NCBI RefSeq assembly: GCF_932526225.1
Contig: NC_064043.1
Coordinates: 10,521,821 to 10,585,820, forward strand
From: Nematostella vectensis
Lineage: Eukaryota; Cnidaria; Anthozoa; Actiniaria; Edwardsiidae
Length of the DNA stretch: 64,000 bases
Direction: 5' to 3'
Numbering within the stretch: position 1 is the first letter of the stretch; each line of letters opens with the position of its first letter. The translations under genes and the position numbers were made by a program. A model generated the notes under the pieces. It was not told where the DNA came from. It made no database searches and was given only the letters and a program-made list of their open reading frames with translations. This document shows, piece after piece, positions 16,128 through 27,664 of this stretch.

Positions 16128-16375
16128 TATTTTCAAAACATCGATTTGTTTTTGTCTTTTGGAATTTTCTGTTCCGCCAGTCAAATTATTATAAGCCAAT
16201 CAGATTCTTACCATCTCTCGCCTAGTGCAGTTGCCTGGCTTTCTGTCGCGACACTGTCTGGTTTTTGTCCAGATGATAGCCAGGGAAGTGCACAAAGCTA
16301 GACTCTGATTGGCTCAGAATGGTTATAATGACGGAACAGAAAACCAAAACAAATTGTGTTTTGAAAACGCGGGTC
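16128..16375. mobile_element. Short inverted-repeat element
   Basis: About 80 bp around 16128-16210 (CAAAACATCGATTTG..., CCAATCAGATTC) are the imperfect reverse complement of 16295-16375 (GACTCTGATTGG ... CAAATTGTGTTTTG). The spacer also pairs loosely (TGCCTGGCTTTC against GATAGCCAGGGAAG). No ORF. Confidence 0.5.
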
Positions 16376-16467
16376 GCGGGTCTTCATCATTCTGTATTCG
16401 GCGCTTTTTTATTCGTAAACGGTCAGTATTTTTTCCAGGATTCGCGCCTGATTTTTAAGGCTGCTTA

Positions 16468-16717
16468 ACACATTGACCCCTCAACCGGCCTGTACTGGCT
16501 TTCAGAAGTACCCACAACCCAAAAAATTATTCATAAATGCAAAATAAACACAAAAAGATGAAGATACTCAGGCATCAGTCTAAGGGATAAATGGTCTCTA
16601 AGTTATGCATCCAACCATAAGGTGTTGGCAACTACTCTTAAGCCAAATAATAGCACAGGTTCTTTGACAAATTTCAAATCGAACAAGGAAAGAAAAGCAG
16701 AATCACCCCTCTCAGAG
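16468..16717. repeat. Second copy of the 6400 dispersed repeat
   Basis: This copy matches 6400-6650 closely from ACATTGACCCCTCAACCGG to AATCACCCCTCTCA, then diverges abruptly. It ends about 40 bp before the Gypsy element begins. Confidence 0.65.
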
Positions 16718-16759
16718 TGTCCGTGCTCCGATTATCTAGCTAGTTGAAAGACACACATG

Positions 16760-16882
16760 TGTAACAGTTATAACGCTATACAATAAAGTATGTAACAGCT
16801 GCTAAAACAACAACGGGTTTTCAGTTCTGAACGTATTCCGCCATCTTGGAACCGACGCGCATGCGCTAGTCCCAGTCCTACA
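16760..16882 (-). repeat. 3' LTR of the Gypsy element
   Basis: 123 bp, TG...CA ends on either strand. It pairs with the copy at 21353-21475 with about two substitutions (AGCTGCTAAAAC against AGTTGCTAATAC). Confidence 0.93.
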
Positions 16883-16918
16883 CTGTCCCCTTCCTATCTA
16901 GAAATATGTCCCCATATT

Positions 16919-18370
16919 TTATCCCTCAGTGTTGTAATCTCTCATCCAAATCGGGGGATGACGAACACGCTGAGGTCTCCTAGGAGCTGGTTCATCATAC
17001 TCTGGTTCATCTTCCTGTGGCTCGTCAGTCACCTCTGCTTCATCCCAGTTAACCGACTCATCTTCTTCTATCACTGTAAGGTTCCGGTCAGAGTTGTTCG
17101 ACAGTGGGGTCTGATGTTCGTTATGGGCCTGTGGCTTTGAGGCCACCTGGACTTCAGATGTGTCAAGACTCCCCAAGAATGGCTTAAGCTGATTGTGGTG
17201 TACTACACGTGTCTTCAGTCCAACATGTTTACCCTGACCACAATACTTTATCCGATACACAACTTCATTCAGCCGTTTTACCACTATCCAGGGTCCACTC
17301 CACGGTCGGTTTAGCTTCATACACCTCCCTCTTCTCGTTTTCTTGTCAAACCACAAAACCTGATCACCTTTCTTGAAGATCTTCTCTTTTGCCCAGCGAT
17401 CATAATAGCTCTTCTGAGACTGATGAGACAGTTGAAGAGTGTCCCTAGCCACTTTCTGGAGACGGCTCTTTAGTTGCAACGCAAACCCTGCATGTTCCAG
17501 CCGCACTTCTGGCATAAAAGAGGTGTCAACTAAGTCAGTTGGAAGGCGCAACTCTGGTCCAAACTCCAGGTAGCTAGGAATATGTCCAGTGCTATTGTGA
17601 ACTGCTGTGTTGTATGCCAAACAGGTAGAGATCCCAGTTCTTTTGATCGTCACTCACTACTTTGGCCAACATTGCGTTAACGGTTCGTACACTTCTTTCT
17701 GAAGCACCATCCGACTGAGGATGAAATGGTTTCGTCCTTGTCTTCAACACCTCCAAATACTGACAAATCTCCTCGATGTTCAGATTAGCTCCCTGGTCAC
17801 TATGCAGTTGTTCGGGTGCTCCGTGTCTTGGAATCCAGCCATCTGTTATTCTCTTGGCAATGGTCTCAGACTTCTGGTTTCTTGAAGGAAACAGCCACTT
17901 CGTGAAATGATCGACCATGACAAGACAGTACTGACCTCCGCGGCTGCTTTTGGTATATTCAACCACATCCATTGTCACCAATTCTTCTGGCCGAGATGTC
18001 ACAATTGGTCTTAACGGAGCCTTGTATTCCGGAACGGGATTTCGTCTCTGCTGACAGACTAGACAATTTCTACACCAATTTTCCACGTCCGTTGCCATAC
18101 ACGGCCAGAAGAATCTGTCTCGGATCCTTTAAAGCGTCTTAGTGCTTCCAAGGTGCCCTGCATCATCATGTAGCATTTGCAACACCCTTTTCGTCAGAGT
18201 AGATGGAATCACGACTTGGGTAACACCTCCATTCTGTTTTCTTTCGTGTCGAAGCACACCATCCTCACCCAGAGTTAGGTTAGGAATTTCCTTGTAGAAT
18301 GCTCGGAGCTCCTTTCCTTGCACGTCCTGTTGAGCCGGTGGCTTGTGTAATAACCACAGCTTCAACTATG
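16919..18370 (-). pseudogene. Gypsy integrase region of pol, frame broken
   Basis: Three minus-strand frames cover the integrase. The N-terminal zinc-binding region lies at about 18129-18365 (HDDAGHLG). The catalytic core is at 17592-18098, with DVVEYTKSSRGGQYCLVMVD (first Asp), HSDQGANL (second Asp) and PHQSDG-type HPQSDGASERSVR (Glu). The C-terminal GPY/F-like part is at 16919-17653 (RPWSGPWIVVKRLNEVVYRI), with an acidic tail. The breaks at about 17600-17650 and 18100-18130 prevent one continuous product. Confidence 0.85.
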
Positions 18371-20540
18371 TACTCCATCGACCACTCTGCAACATCACTA
18401 GTGGTTACATTCTGAATTCTACTCAATGCATCTGCAACCGTGTTCTTCGAGCCAGGAATGTGGTGCACTTGCACTGAAACTCTCCGAACTTATCCACCCA
18501 TCTCCATAGCCGGCCATTATGTTCTTGTGTCCTAGTCAAGAGCCACTTCAGGGACTGGTGATCAGTGTAGAGATCAAACTCTTTGCTTGTATGGGCGATA
18601 AGCTTTCAGGGCCTGGATAACCGCAAGGCATTCTTTCTCTGTGGCAGAGTAGTTGCATTCAGCTTTGTTTAGCTTTCTTCCTCCGAACGCCACCTGTCGC
18701 TTCACTCCCTCTCTGTCTGTCTGCTCTAGATAGTATCCGATGGCCCGGTTAGAGGCATCACACGTCACTGCGAACCGTCCATGTTACGATGGTAGAGACA
18801 GTGTGACTGACGTACACAACAGCTGATTCAAGCTCAATAAAGGCCTGATCACATTCTGGGGACCGGCAGAAATCCTGCTTATTGAGCAGATCATGAAGTG
18901 GGGCAGCAACCTCTGAAAAGCCTTTAACAAAGCGTCTCCAGAATGTACACACACCGATGAACTTCCGCAGCTCTTCTTCGTTGGTTAGGGTCTCCCACTG
19001 ACGGGTGATATCTAACTTCTCTGGTTGAGGCCTGACACCACCGTTCAGGTCAATAACATGACCCAGAAACTTCACTGGTCTTGTTGCGAACTGGCACTTC
19101 TTACCCAACAGCTTAAAACCAGATGCCCTTTCTATCCCTCTTGGATGTTCTTCAAAGCTAGAGTGGAAACAGAGACGTCGTCTAAGTAGGCAATCATATC
19201 ATCTGCATCTAGGACTTGCAACATATCCTCTACTACTGATTGGAACGTTCCAGGTGCCCCTGCCAGACCAAAGGGCATGCGACAGTACTGGTACAATCCA
19301 AACGGGGTTGTAAAAGCTGTCTTAGCTCTGTTCTCGAGTGCAACTTCAACCTGGTGATACCCGACACCATATCGATCGTTATGAAGTAAGATGTGTCGGC
19401 CAGACGGTCTAAGGACTCGGTGATGTTGGGCAAGGGGTAGCTGGTAACCCGCGTACCTTCGTTGAGCTTTCTGTAATCTACGCATATTCTAAGCCCCTCG
19501 GATGGTTTTCGAACAATGACTAGTGGACTTGCCCATTCTGATGATGACTTCTCAATAACACCGTCCTCCAGCATAGCCTTTAGGTATGTCTTTACTTCTT
19601 CCCTGTATGCAAAGGGTATTCTGCGCAGCTGTTGCTTCACTGGAGTTGTACCTGGCTTCAAATCAGTATGATGCTGAACGTTAGCACTACATTTTCCTAT
19701 ATCTCGTTTTCCCTGCGAAAACACATCAGCATACGAGGTCAACAGATTTTCTAGTTTCTCCCTTTCATTGGTGCCTAGTTCACTGTCCGACAAGTCAATA
19801 CCAAGCTTTTTCACGTTTATGACCTTATCATTGTCAGAAACCTCCCCCCAGCTACCAGTGTCTCCTTAGAGCTAAGGGGCTCGGAAACTGTATCCACGGT
19901 AGTCAGACTACCCACTTTCTGATTCTTATACAGGGTGACTGGTGATTGGTACAGATAAACAGCCTTCACCCAGAAATTCTTGCAAAGTACCCCTCCTGGT
20001 GTTGTGGTTGCTTCAAACATCCCCTCTCTGTCCCCATTATCTTTACACCGCAAAGGTATAAATGCCTGATGCCTGGCTGGAAGACCAATGGTACAGACGG
20101 CAACTACAGGGGTGTAGCATCATCCTCAACCGATACTTATCTGCACTTACTAGAGACAAGCGGGATTTCCTGGTCATCAAGAAAAAGACTATTGTCCCTT
20201 AATCCCCACCATTCGCTATGGTGGGCATCAATAAAATAGGCCCCCAATACCGAGTCTGCAAGTCATCCATCACCAGGAACCTCCATGACATCTCCCGGCC
20301 TCCCAGCAACGATGTCACTTGGGACTCCCCTCTCACCCCAATGGGTTCACGTGTTATTGAAACTGGATGCACTTTGGACTCTGTTATTATAAGGCCTGGT
20401 ACTGATGAGCTTATTAGACTCACCTCTGCGCCTGTGTCGATCAAAAAGGTGCACTTCACTTGGTTCACCTTTGCCTCAACTTTGTATGAGTGTCGTCGAC
20501 ACCCTGTCTGCACTGTGTTGACCTCCTTTTGTGTTTTCAA
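18280..20540 (-). pseudogene. Gypsy protease, reverse transcriptase and RNase H, frame broken
   Basis: The protease at 20199-20540 has the active-site motif FLIDTGAEVSLI. The reverse transcriptase begins in the frame at 19233-19814 (KSSSEWASPLVIVRKP, RICVDYRKLN) and continues after a shift near 19375 in 19132-19485 (TPFGLYQYCRMPFGLAGAPG, then MIAYLDDVSV with the catalytic Asp pair). The connection domain lies at 18758-19108 and RNase H at 18574-18768 (TCDASNRAIGYYL, ATEKECLAV). The RNase H end and the HHIPGSKNTVADALSR motif are at 18280-18474. At least four frame changes occur, so no full Pol can be made from this copy as written. Confidence 0.87.
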
Positions 20541-20569
20541 GGCTGGTGTCGGGGTGTTCCGCCAGCCTT

Positions 20570-21352
20570 GTTCTCGTTTAAGTTATTCCCTGTTACGGAT
20601 GGGCAGTCTCTAGCCCAATGTCCCTTTCCTTTGCACTTTCTGCATAAATCCGTGGGCCTTGGACTTTTCCTTTGGAAAGCGTTTTTTCCTCCCTAGTTTG
20701 TCAACTAGGTCATTAACCCCCTCTTGAATAGCACCCCGTACTTGCTGTCGGTTACCTGCTCTTCGCTCCTCTTCCAGATTAGCAATCCTTTTTATTACTT
20801 CTTCTATGGGGTTTTTTTAACAAATCGTCCTGACGGACCAGTATCTCCCTCAGCTTGGAATTTAGCCCGTTGATAAATTGACACAGAACGTCCTCCTTAG
20901 CTCTGGTGTTATAATAATCAAAAGCTGCTTTCTGTCGGGAGTGCCTGTCCCTTTTTGCATCAGTCGGGTCTTCTGGTAGCGTTTCAACTACAGGTGGGAC
21001 ATGAGCCCTTGAGTAAGCGAGTCGTAGAGCAGATAAATACGAGTGGAGGGCTCCCCTTCAGCTCTAATTCGCTCGACAAATTCCTTTTTGTATTTTAGTA
21101 TTGCTAGCCCTCCTTCAAATCTGTCCTTCAATGCTTTATACAAGGCCCGGTAACTTCTTCTAACTGAATCCTCCTGCTCATGCTTTCGCTTCGTCTTTCA
21201 GATAAACGGCTAAATACTGCCCTGCCTTCTCGTCTTGCCATTCATTTAGCGAGCATGAATCTCGAAATCCCGTAGGAATTCCCTAATATCTTCTCGTCCA
21301 CACGAGGACTGTCGGGCAAAACAGTCCTCAACCCCATCTTGGCCGCCACCAA
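20570..21352 (-). pseudogene. Gag remnant with zinc knuckle
   Basis: Minus-strand bases near 20606-20647 encode CRKCKGKGHWARDC, a CX2CX4HX4C zinc knuckle that binds RNA in Gag proteins. Between here and the 5' LTR no frame of 60 codons stays open, so the rest of gag is degenerate. The 5' leader begins AATTGGTGGCGGCCAAGATGGGG-like sequence next to the LTR. Confidence 0.6.
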
Positions 21353-21475
21353 TGTAACAGTTATAACGCTATACAATAAAGTATGTAACAGTTGCTAATA
21401 CAACAACGGGTTTTCAGTTCTGAACGTATTCCGCCATCTTGGAACCGACGCGCATGCGCTAGTCCCAGTCCTACA
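21353..21475 (-). repeat. 5' LTR of the Gypsy element
   Basis: 123 bp copy of the LTR, followed by CATG (21476-21479), which matches the CATG before the other LTR. Confidence 0.93.
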
Positions 21476-21479
21476 CATG

Positions 21480-23047
21480 TGAAAGTTATGTTTCTTCTCC
21501 GATCACGGGCGTGGCTAAATTACCGGTCCCGACAAAAAATATGTTTATTATTAGAGCTTTTAGTATAGTGGCGCCATTAAGCCCGCATGAACGCTTAAAA
21601 TTCCGGTATTTTCATGGTGATAAGATAATATGCTAAATCTTGAAACTTTTTTTTGATTGTTCAGAGAGCTAGTAAGCAACTTTTAAGAGCTAGTAAACAA
21701 TAAAAGTTTGCAAACGACCAAATAAGGATATTTGGAAAGTTTTGTACGCGTCAGAGTTCGTTAGGGAAAAACAACTATTTAATAATAAAGTACGATCTAT
21801 CCAAGACCTGCTATGCAAGAAGGAATCTCAATCCGCCTTTCTCTTTTGCAGAATGCTACCGTTAGCGATTTTTAGCCTTCCCGCAACTCCTGCGGGGCGA
21901 GGAGGTGAGACTGCCATTAGCAAAACGAGTTTTTTTTAGTCTTTCTTGGGTTCCAGACCCTTGGCTCCAGTGGGTAGTCGTGTCCAGGCTTCTAATAATT
22001 GGCCGCGCAGTGAGACTTGCTATCGCTCAACCCCTCGACTCTAATAAATTTTTCGTCCAGGGGTGGGGTCCAGGGAAGGATATTATTATAAATTAAACCC
22101 AAAAGATAAATTAAAGTAAGAAAACCAACGAAATCAATATGGAGATGAGTCACAGTTTTATCATAAAGTTTCCTGTTTGCCACCTGGCCACTAATGTCTA
22201 TTTTAATCATAAAAGTTTCTATTCCTTCTTGGTAAAAACATTTACTATGAATCCCTAATAATAATCATTAACATCTGACATTAACATCTGACATTCGATC
22301 TCGCGACAACCATGATTATGTAACTTTTATATCGCTTTTTAATCGTAATGAGAAGTAAAGGGAAACTGCAACATCAGAAATAAAAAAACATAAGGAAAAA
22401 CGTTTAATTAGGGGAACAAGGAGCTGGGGGAAGGTTGGGTGGGTTGTGTAGTATTGGATTAAAAGACTAGTGCATGTACTCAACTTGCTCATATTCTCTT
22501 GTCCATCTGTTCCGTCATGTGATTTGTCACGTGCCAACTACAGTGGGAGGAGGAAATGTATTTAAACAGATTTTGCAGTTTTACGTTATTCATAATATAA
22601 AGCAGTCCATTTGAAATATATATCCTATTCAAATCTTATGAAGTTTAATGAAAACCAACTCGAATTCAACACTTGTCGTAGGCCATGATTGCCCCTCCCC
22701 CTCCAGATTTTTAGCCCTACTATGGCCCTAGAAAAAAAAAATTACCTTGAAAATTTGAAAAAAAAAAAAAAAATGTTAACAACAGTGGAGCTCACATATA
22801 ACCCTTCATAACTTGAACACCTGGTTTGATATCCATCACATCTTTTTATGTTTTTTTATCAGAAAAATATTATATGTAATATAATAATACCTTATGCAAG
22901 AGCTCTAGGTATAAACGTATATGGCAGATGTCAGAAACTGTACATTTGGAAATCCATTTTTACACGAATCTGATATGAGTTCAGTATTTTGTAGAAAAAT
23001 GAGCCATTATGTAATCATTGTAGTCCGTCACGTACGGAAGCCTATAT
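21480..23047. other. Intergenic stretch without recognised genes
   Basis: AT-rich sequence with A and T runs. No ORF resembles a known protein. The sequence joined across the Gypsy insertion (AAAGACACA / TGAAAGTTATG) is the pre-insertion site. Confidence 0.4.
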
Positions 23048-23169
23048 GAGGGCCACTCAAGGTTTTCGTTAACAACATCTCACCTTTCGGTCACGACTTC
23101 GAACTATTTGCGTCACGACAACTCACTTTGAGTGTCACGACAAAGCACTATTTGATTGTCGCTTAAAAC

Positions 23170-24720
23170 ATTGCAGGTTTAGTTCACAATATCGCACTTT
23201 GTGTCTCAAAACATCGCACTTTGTGTCTTAAAAAACTAATCATTTTGCCTTTGCTTAAAACGTTTCAGTATATCGTTCACGACATTCAACTTTGTGCTTG
23301 TAACATAGCACTATTTGTCTATTGCATAAAATATTTGAGTTTGTGCTTTATAACATGGTACCTTGTTGTTTTAAAAAATCTCGCGATTTGCCGAATGCCC
23401 AAATTATTTCAGGTTTTGTCTAGTGCATAAAATATTCAACTTTGTGTCTAAAAAAATCTCGCGATTTGCCGAATGCCGGCGCAGATCATTCCAGTTTTTG
23501 TCTGTGCATTAAATATTTAACTTTGTGCTTCATAACATGGTACTTTGTGTCTTAAAAAAACCTCGCGATTTACCGAATGCGCAAATCATTTCAGGTTTTG
23601 TCTATTATAAAATAGTTAACTTTGTGCTTTAGAACTTCATTTCACAAATTTGAAGAGAATTTTCAAATAACTGGATTCTATACGAATGACCTGTGAGCTC
23701 CCTACAAGGACTAAAAACTAAACAGAACTTCAGGATAGGCCAAGGAAAAGAAGCCTTAGCGATACGGGATCAAAGGCTGAACTGGTTGAGAGCTCGCTCG
23801 AGCTTTATTCAGTGTTCTACAGATGCAGGTACCTCTAGCTCGCCTTGCGGGACTAAGGCCCCAATGATAACTCTACATCGGAAGCCTCTCCTCCAAACGA
23901 TAAATCACGGCATTTGACTTTGTTTATAACTTAGGCGGCTCATCGCATTAATACTTATAATATCTAACTTTTTTGACAATCATTTACAGCATTCTATAAT
24001 ATCTTAGGCAACGACTCACAATGGATCGCAATGCTGAACTTTTTACTTTGTCTTATCAACAATGCTATTTATTTCACTGAGCTTTATGGCTTATAATCTT
24101 GATTTAATATTTATATTTACTTATATATCCCAATTTAATATCAGGATTTCGCAATTACGTTTCTAGTCTATTCGCAAAGCATGCTGGTCTATGTAGAAAA
24201 AAAAAACTCACTTTTTGCAAACGCACTTTGTGCTTCACGAGATTGCACTTTTTGCGTTACGACATTGGACTTTTTGCACAACGACATGTGACTATTTGTC
24301 ACACACGATTGGATGTTTAGGCTTGCGTTATGGCACATTATGCAAATCGCCAACAACATCTGACTCTTGGCGTCACGACAAAAGACAATTTGCTTCAAAA
24401 CATTTCAGTTTTTGTCTATTGCATAAAAAATTCAACTTTGTGTCTAAAAAAATCTCGCGATTTGCCGAATGCGCAGATCATTCCAGGTTTTTGTCTGTGC
24501 ATTAAATATTTAACTTATATCGCGCGATTTGCCGAATGCGCAGATCATTGCAGTTTTTGTCTGTGCACTAAATATTTAACTTTGTGCTTCATAACATGCT
24601 ATTTTGTGTCTGAAAAAATCTCGCGATTTACCGAATGCGCAAATCATTTCAGGTTTTGTCTATTGCATAAAATATTTAACTTTGTGCTTCATAACATGGT
24701 ACTTTGTGGATCTTTTCCAG
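23170..24720. repeat. Diverged subterminal repeats inside the 5.9-kb element
   Basis: The phrase CGCGATTTGCCGAATGCGC, followed by AGATCATTCCAGGTTTTGTC and TAAATATTTAACTTTGTGC, recurs near 23388, 23460, 23563, 24455, 24523 and 24622. Spacing is irregular at about 70-105 bp, in two clusters. Related TTTGTGCTTCATAACATGG units sit between. Such arrays near element ends often bind a transposase, but that is inference here. Confidence 0.65.
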
Positions 24721-24852
24721 GGCTTCAGAGAGGTAACACGGAATATTTGAAAAAATGACTAAGGCATATTCAGTGACAGATCGAATTAGTGAGCAGTATA
24801 CAGTTACCATATCTTCTACGGGTACACCACATTTCTTAAGTGTTCTTAAAGC

Positions 24853-25914
24853 CTATAATCGTCGGTTGGCTTTCTTGATTATATAGTCGCAGTGGACCCG
24901 CCATGACAGGTCCTCAGAAAGATAGACACCGAGTAGTTTAAATGACTTGACACGTCCAATGAGGATACCACCGGTGGTAATAGGGGGATACGTACAACTA
25001 TTATAATCAAGGAAGTCAATCGACATCGACTTACACTTGGCCGGGTTTAATTTCATGTTGTTACTGAAAGCGAAATCCTGAATGTCATTCACAATATATT
25101 TCATGTAAGATGGCAAGTTCCTTAGGATTATCTCCAGGACTGTCAAGTTATCTACATATTTGGCACGCGTTGCCCACTTAGAAACAAGGTCATTTACCAT
25201 GATAGAAAAGAGAACAGGCCCTAATTTTGTACCCTGAGGAATTCCTCCATTAAGGTAGCGAACAACCGATGAAGCAGACCCCATGCGAACTGATTGCGAA
25301 CGGCCTTGGAGGAAAGCAGCAATCCACCTGACAAGACATGGGTGTAAATTAAAATTACTCAGTTTGCGAAGAAGAACGTGATGGTCAATCAGGTCGAAAC
25401 CTTTTTTAAAATCCGCAAAAAAGAGACTTATACTACAACTACCATTGTCCAAAGCCTCTAGGGCTAGGTGAATAATATAGGCGATTGCGTGTTGGGTTGA
25501 TTTCCCTGCAGCAGAAAACTGCTTGCAATCGAGTTCCTCGTATACCCTTGGGAGTGACCTTGCAAGCGTAAATCCCTCCATGACTTTTGCGATCTGGTTA
25601 GTCAGCGAGATCGGCTGGCTATCCTCATCAACCCTTTTTGGCGGCATCTGCTTTGGCAGGGGCGTCACCACCGCGCGCTTCATGGATGAAGGGAGTATAC
25701 CTTGTCTCAAGGAGATATTATAAATGTCGAAACCTTTTTTAAAATCCGCAAAAAAGAGACTTATACTACAACTACCATTGTCCAAAGCCTCTAGGGCTAG
25801 GTGAATAATATAGGCGATTGCGTGTTGGGTTGATTTCTCTGCAGCAGAAAACTGTTTGCAATCGAGTTCCTCGTATACCCTTGGGAGTGACCTTGCAAGC
25901 GTAAATCCCTCCAT
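24853..25914 (-). pseudogene. LINE reverse transcriptase with internal duplication and altered motif C
   Basis: The frame encodes the RT palm and thumb. Motif A (FADFKKGFD) appears twice because about 330 bp are tandemly duplicated. Motif C reads YVDN at about 25145-25170, where active enzymes have two adjacent Asp (YVDD or YADD). Loss of the second catalytic Asp would be expected to abolish polymerisation. The frame is otherwise open, so decay is recent or partial. Confidence 0.8.
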
Positions 25915-26046
25915 GACTTTTGCGATCTGGTTAGTCAGCGAGATCGGCTGGCTATCCTCGGCATCTGCTTTGGCAGGGGCGTCACCACCGCGCGCTTCAT
26001 GGATGAAGGGAGTATACCTTGTCTCAAGGAGATATTATAAATGTGC
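25397..26046. repeat. Tandem duplication of about 330 bp in the LINE
   Basis: The unit from GTCGAAACCTTTTTTAAAATC to CTTGTCTCAAGGAGATATTATAAAT occurs at 25396-25726 and again at 25727-26042. The copies differ by a few substitutions. One copy also has an 18-bp block (ATCAACCCTTTTTGGCG) that the other lacks. Confidence 0.9.
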
Positions 26047-27664
26047 GCAACCAGCGGTGCGAGTTCAATAGCTGTGCAACCGTGGTAACATTGTCAGCGT
26101 CAAGTAATTGCGAGTACCATCGACTCTCTTTTTCGGACACGCCCGCAAGGGACTTGATCTCTTTCCACCACCTCCCGACACATGTCTCTTTTAGATTTTT
26201 CAGTTTGTTGTTGTAGAAAGCCCGCTTGGAGTTCTTGACCGTAAGAAGGATCTTATTGCGGGCTGACTTGAACGGGGGGGGGGGGGGGGGGGTCTTTCCC
26301 ATACATCGCCAATATTTTTGTCGCTTGGCAATCAGTGCCTTGATTTTACTGGTCATCCAGGCTTTGTCAGAGCTGTGTGCACGACAGGACACGACTGGAA
26401 AGAAACGATCAACAGCACCATACAAAGTTCTGTGGGAATACTCAAACTTTTCACTGCACGAGTCAAGTGAGTAAATATGATCCCATTTGAACCTTGTTAA
26501 CCATCCACCGAAGTCCCGGATGCAACTGTTCCTAGTATCACGCCGTGACAGGGCAACTTTCGTTGATGGCGAAGATGGAATTACAGGTGTAACGAGAACA
26601 GAGTAGTGATCACTGGACCCAATGTTTGGTAGCTGTATCGGGGATGAAAATGACTTCGGTGAGTTTGTCAAGCACCAATCCAGTACACCAGAGTTTCTTG
26701 TAAGCACCTTGACGATCTGCGTAAGGCCGCATGATCGCTTGAATACGAGGTGAAATGTTCGTTGCATTTGGGTTAAAATCGCCAGCAGAACACACAAGAC
26801 ACTCGGGGTGACTGGCCGAGTACGCGTCCACCGTCGCCTGTACGTGGTTGTAAAGGTCATCGTTGTCTGCAGCAGTGACATGGGGAGGATGATAAATTGC
26901 ACCCACCAATACGACCGAGACCCACCTAGGCAGTCGTAGGGGCCTCAGCTTTAACCACAAACATTCAGATAATATCGAAGGATCCTCGAACTGTGGAAGT
27001 GCCTTTGCATGGTATTGAAGAGTAAACAAACACAGCAAGGCCCCCTCCTCGTGAATAGGAGCGGTCCTTTCGAAATACGATGTAGTCATTGATATTGATA
27101 GCCGAGTCAGGTATGTTACTAGTGAGCCACGATTCAGTTACGCAGACAACATCAGCTCTATTTTGCCGAGCGACGCATTCGAGCTCATCAACTTTATTAG
27201 CCAAGGAGCGCACATTCGAGATAATCAAGGATGGAATGGACGCTCTATGTCTTAACGGGATGTGGGTATCAGGCGCTGGAGAGATGTTTACATCGTTATG
27301 CAAATTTGATGGTTCATTCGCGTTAGTTGGATTTGAATTTGAAGGAGCAATGTTGGCACTCTTGCATCTGACCCTAACCTTTTTGCCAGCACGTTTACAC
27401 CTGTACTTGAAGATACCATTCTCTTTTAGGGTCTTGAAAAATGAGCGGTCCGTCCAAGCCGGTCTAAGTTTGAAAAGACAGTTCCTTGAATAACTTACTG
27501 GACGCGTTTGGCGGTTATGCAAATCAAGATGGCGATTCGAATTTCCAGCAATTTCATTCCTGTAGAGGACGGGACGAGAAACAAGGTCAGGACCAGGGTT
27601 TTTTAAGACATCAAGGAATACAGTGATGTCAAGAGGAGGATCGTGTCCAGGGATAACAAGCGAT

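Larger units (their letters stand above)
16760..21475 (-). mobile_element. Gypsy-type LTR retrotransposon, recent insertion
   Basis: The element is 4716 bp and transcribed on the minus strand. Two 123-bp LTRs (16760-16882 and 21353-21475) start TG and end CA and differ at about two positions. A 4-bp target duplication CATG flanks the element (16756-16759 and 21476-21479). Next to the 5' LTR the minus strand reads TTGGTGGCGGCC, a plausible tRNA primer-binding site. A purine-rich tract AGGAAGGGGACAG precedes the 3' LTR. The internal order is gag-like zinc knuckle, aspartic protease, reverse transcriptase, RNase H, integrase, which is the Gypsy (Metaviridae) order. The integrase C-terminus has a GPY/F-like segment. 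The coding part has several frame breaks. Confidence 0.92.
24853..27522 (-). mobile_element. CR1/L2-like non-LTR retrotransposon (LINE), damaged
   Basis: Minus-strand frames follow the LINE order. An endonuclease (exonuclease-endonuclease-phosphatase type) spans about 26610-27522 in two frames, starting LIISNVRSLANKVDELE, with ADVVCVTESWL and GGGLAVFV. A linker at 26024-26902 has WMTSKIKALIAKRQKYW. A reverse transcriptase lies at 24853-25914 with motif A FFADFKKGFD, motif B GGIPQGTKLGPVLF and motif C KYVDNLTV. Frame breaks occur near 26030, 26890 and 27000. A 19-G run at 26274-26292 expands a proline stretch. The arrangement fits the CR1/L2/Rex group; the exact clade was not resolved. Confidence 0.88.

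Noticed and set aside
23170..24720. CRISPR-like array
   Set aside because: Repeats are diverged, irregularly spaced and in a eukaryotic element; no Cas genes.
27089..27493. 134-codon plus frame in the LINE
   Set aside because: It is antisense to the endonuclease of the LINE and has no own motifs.
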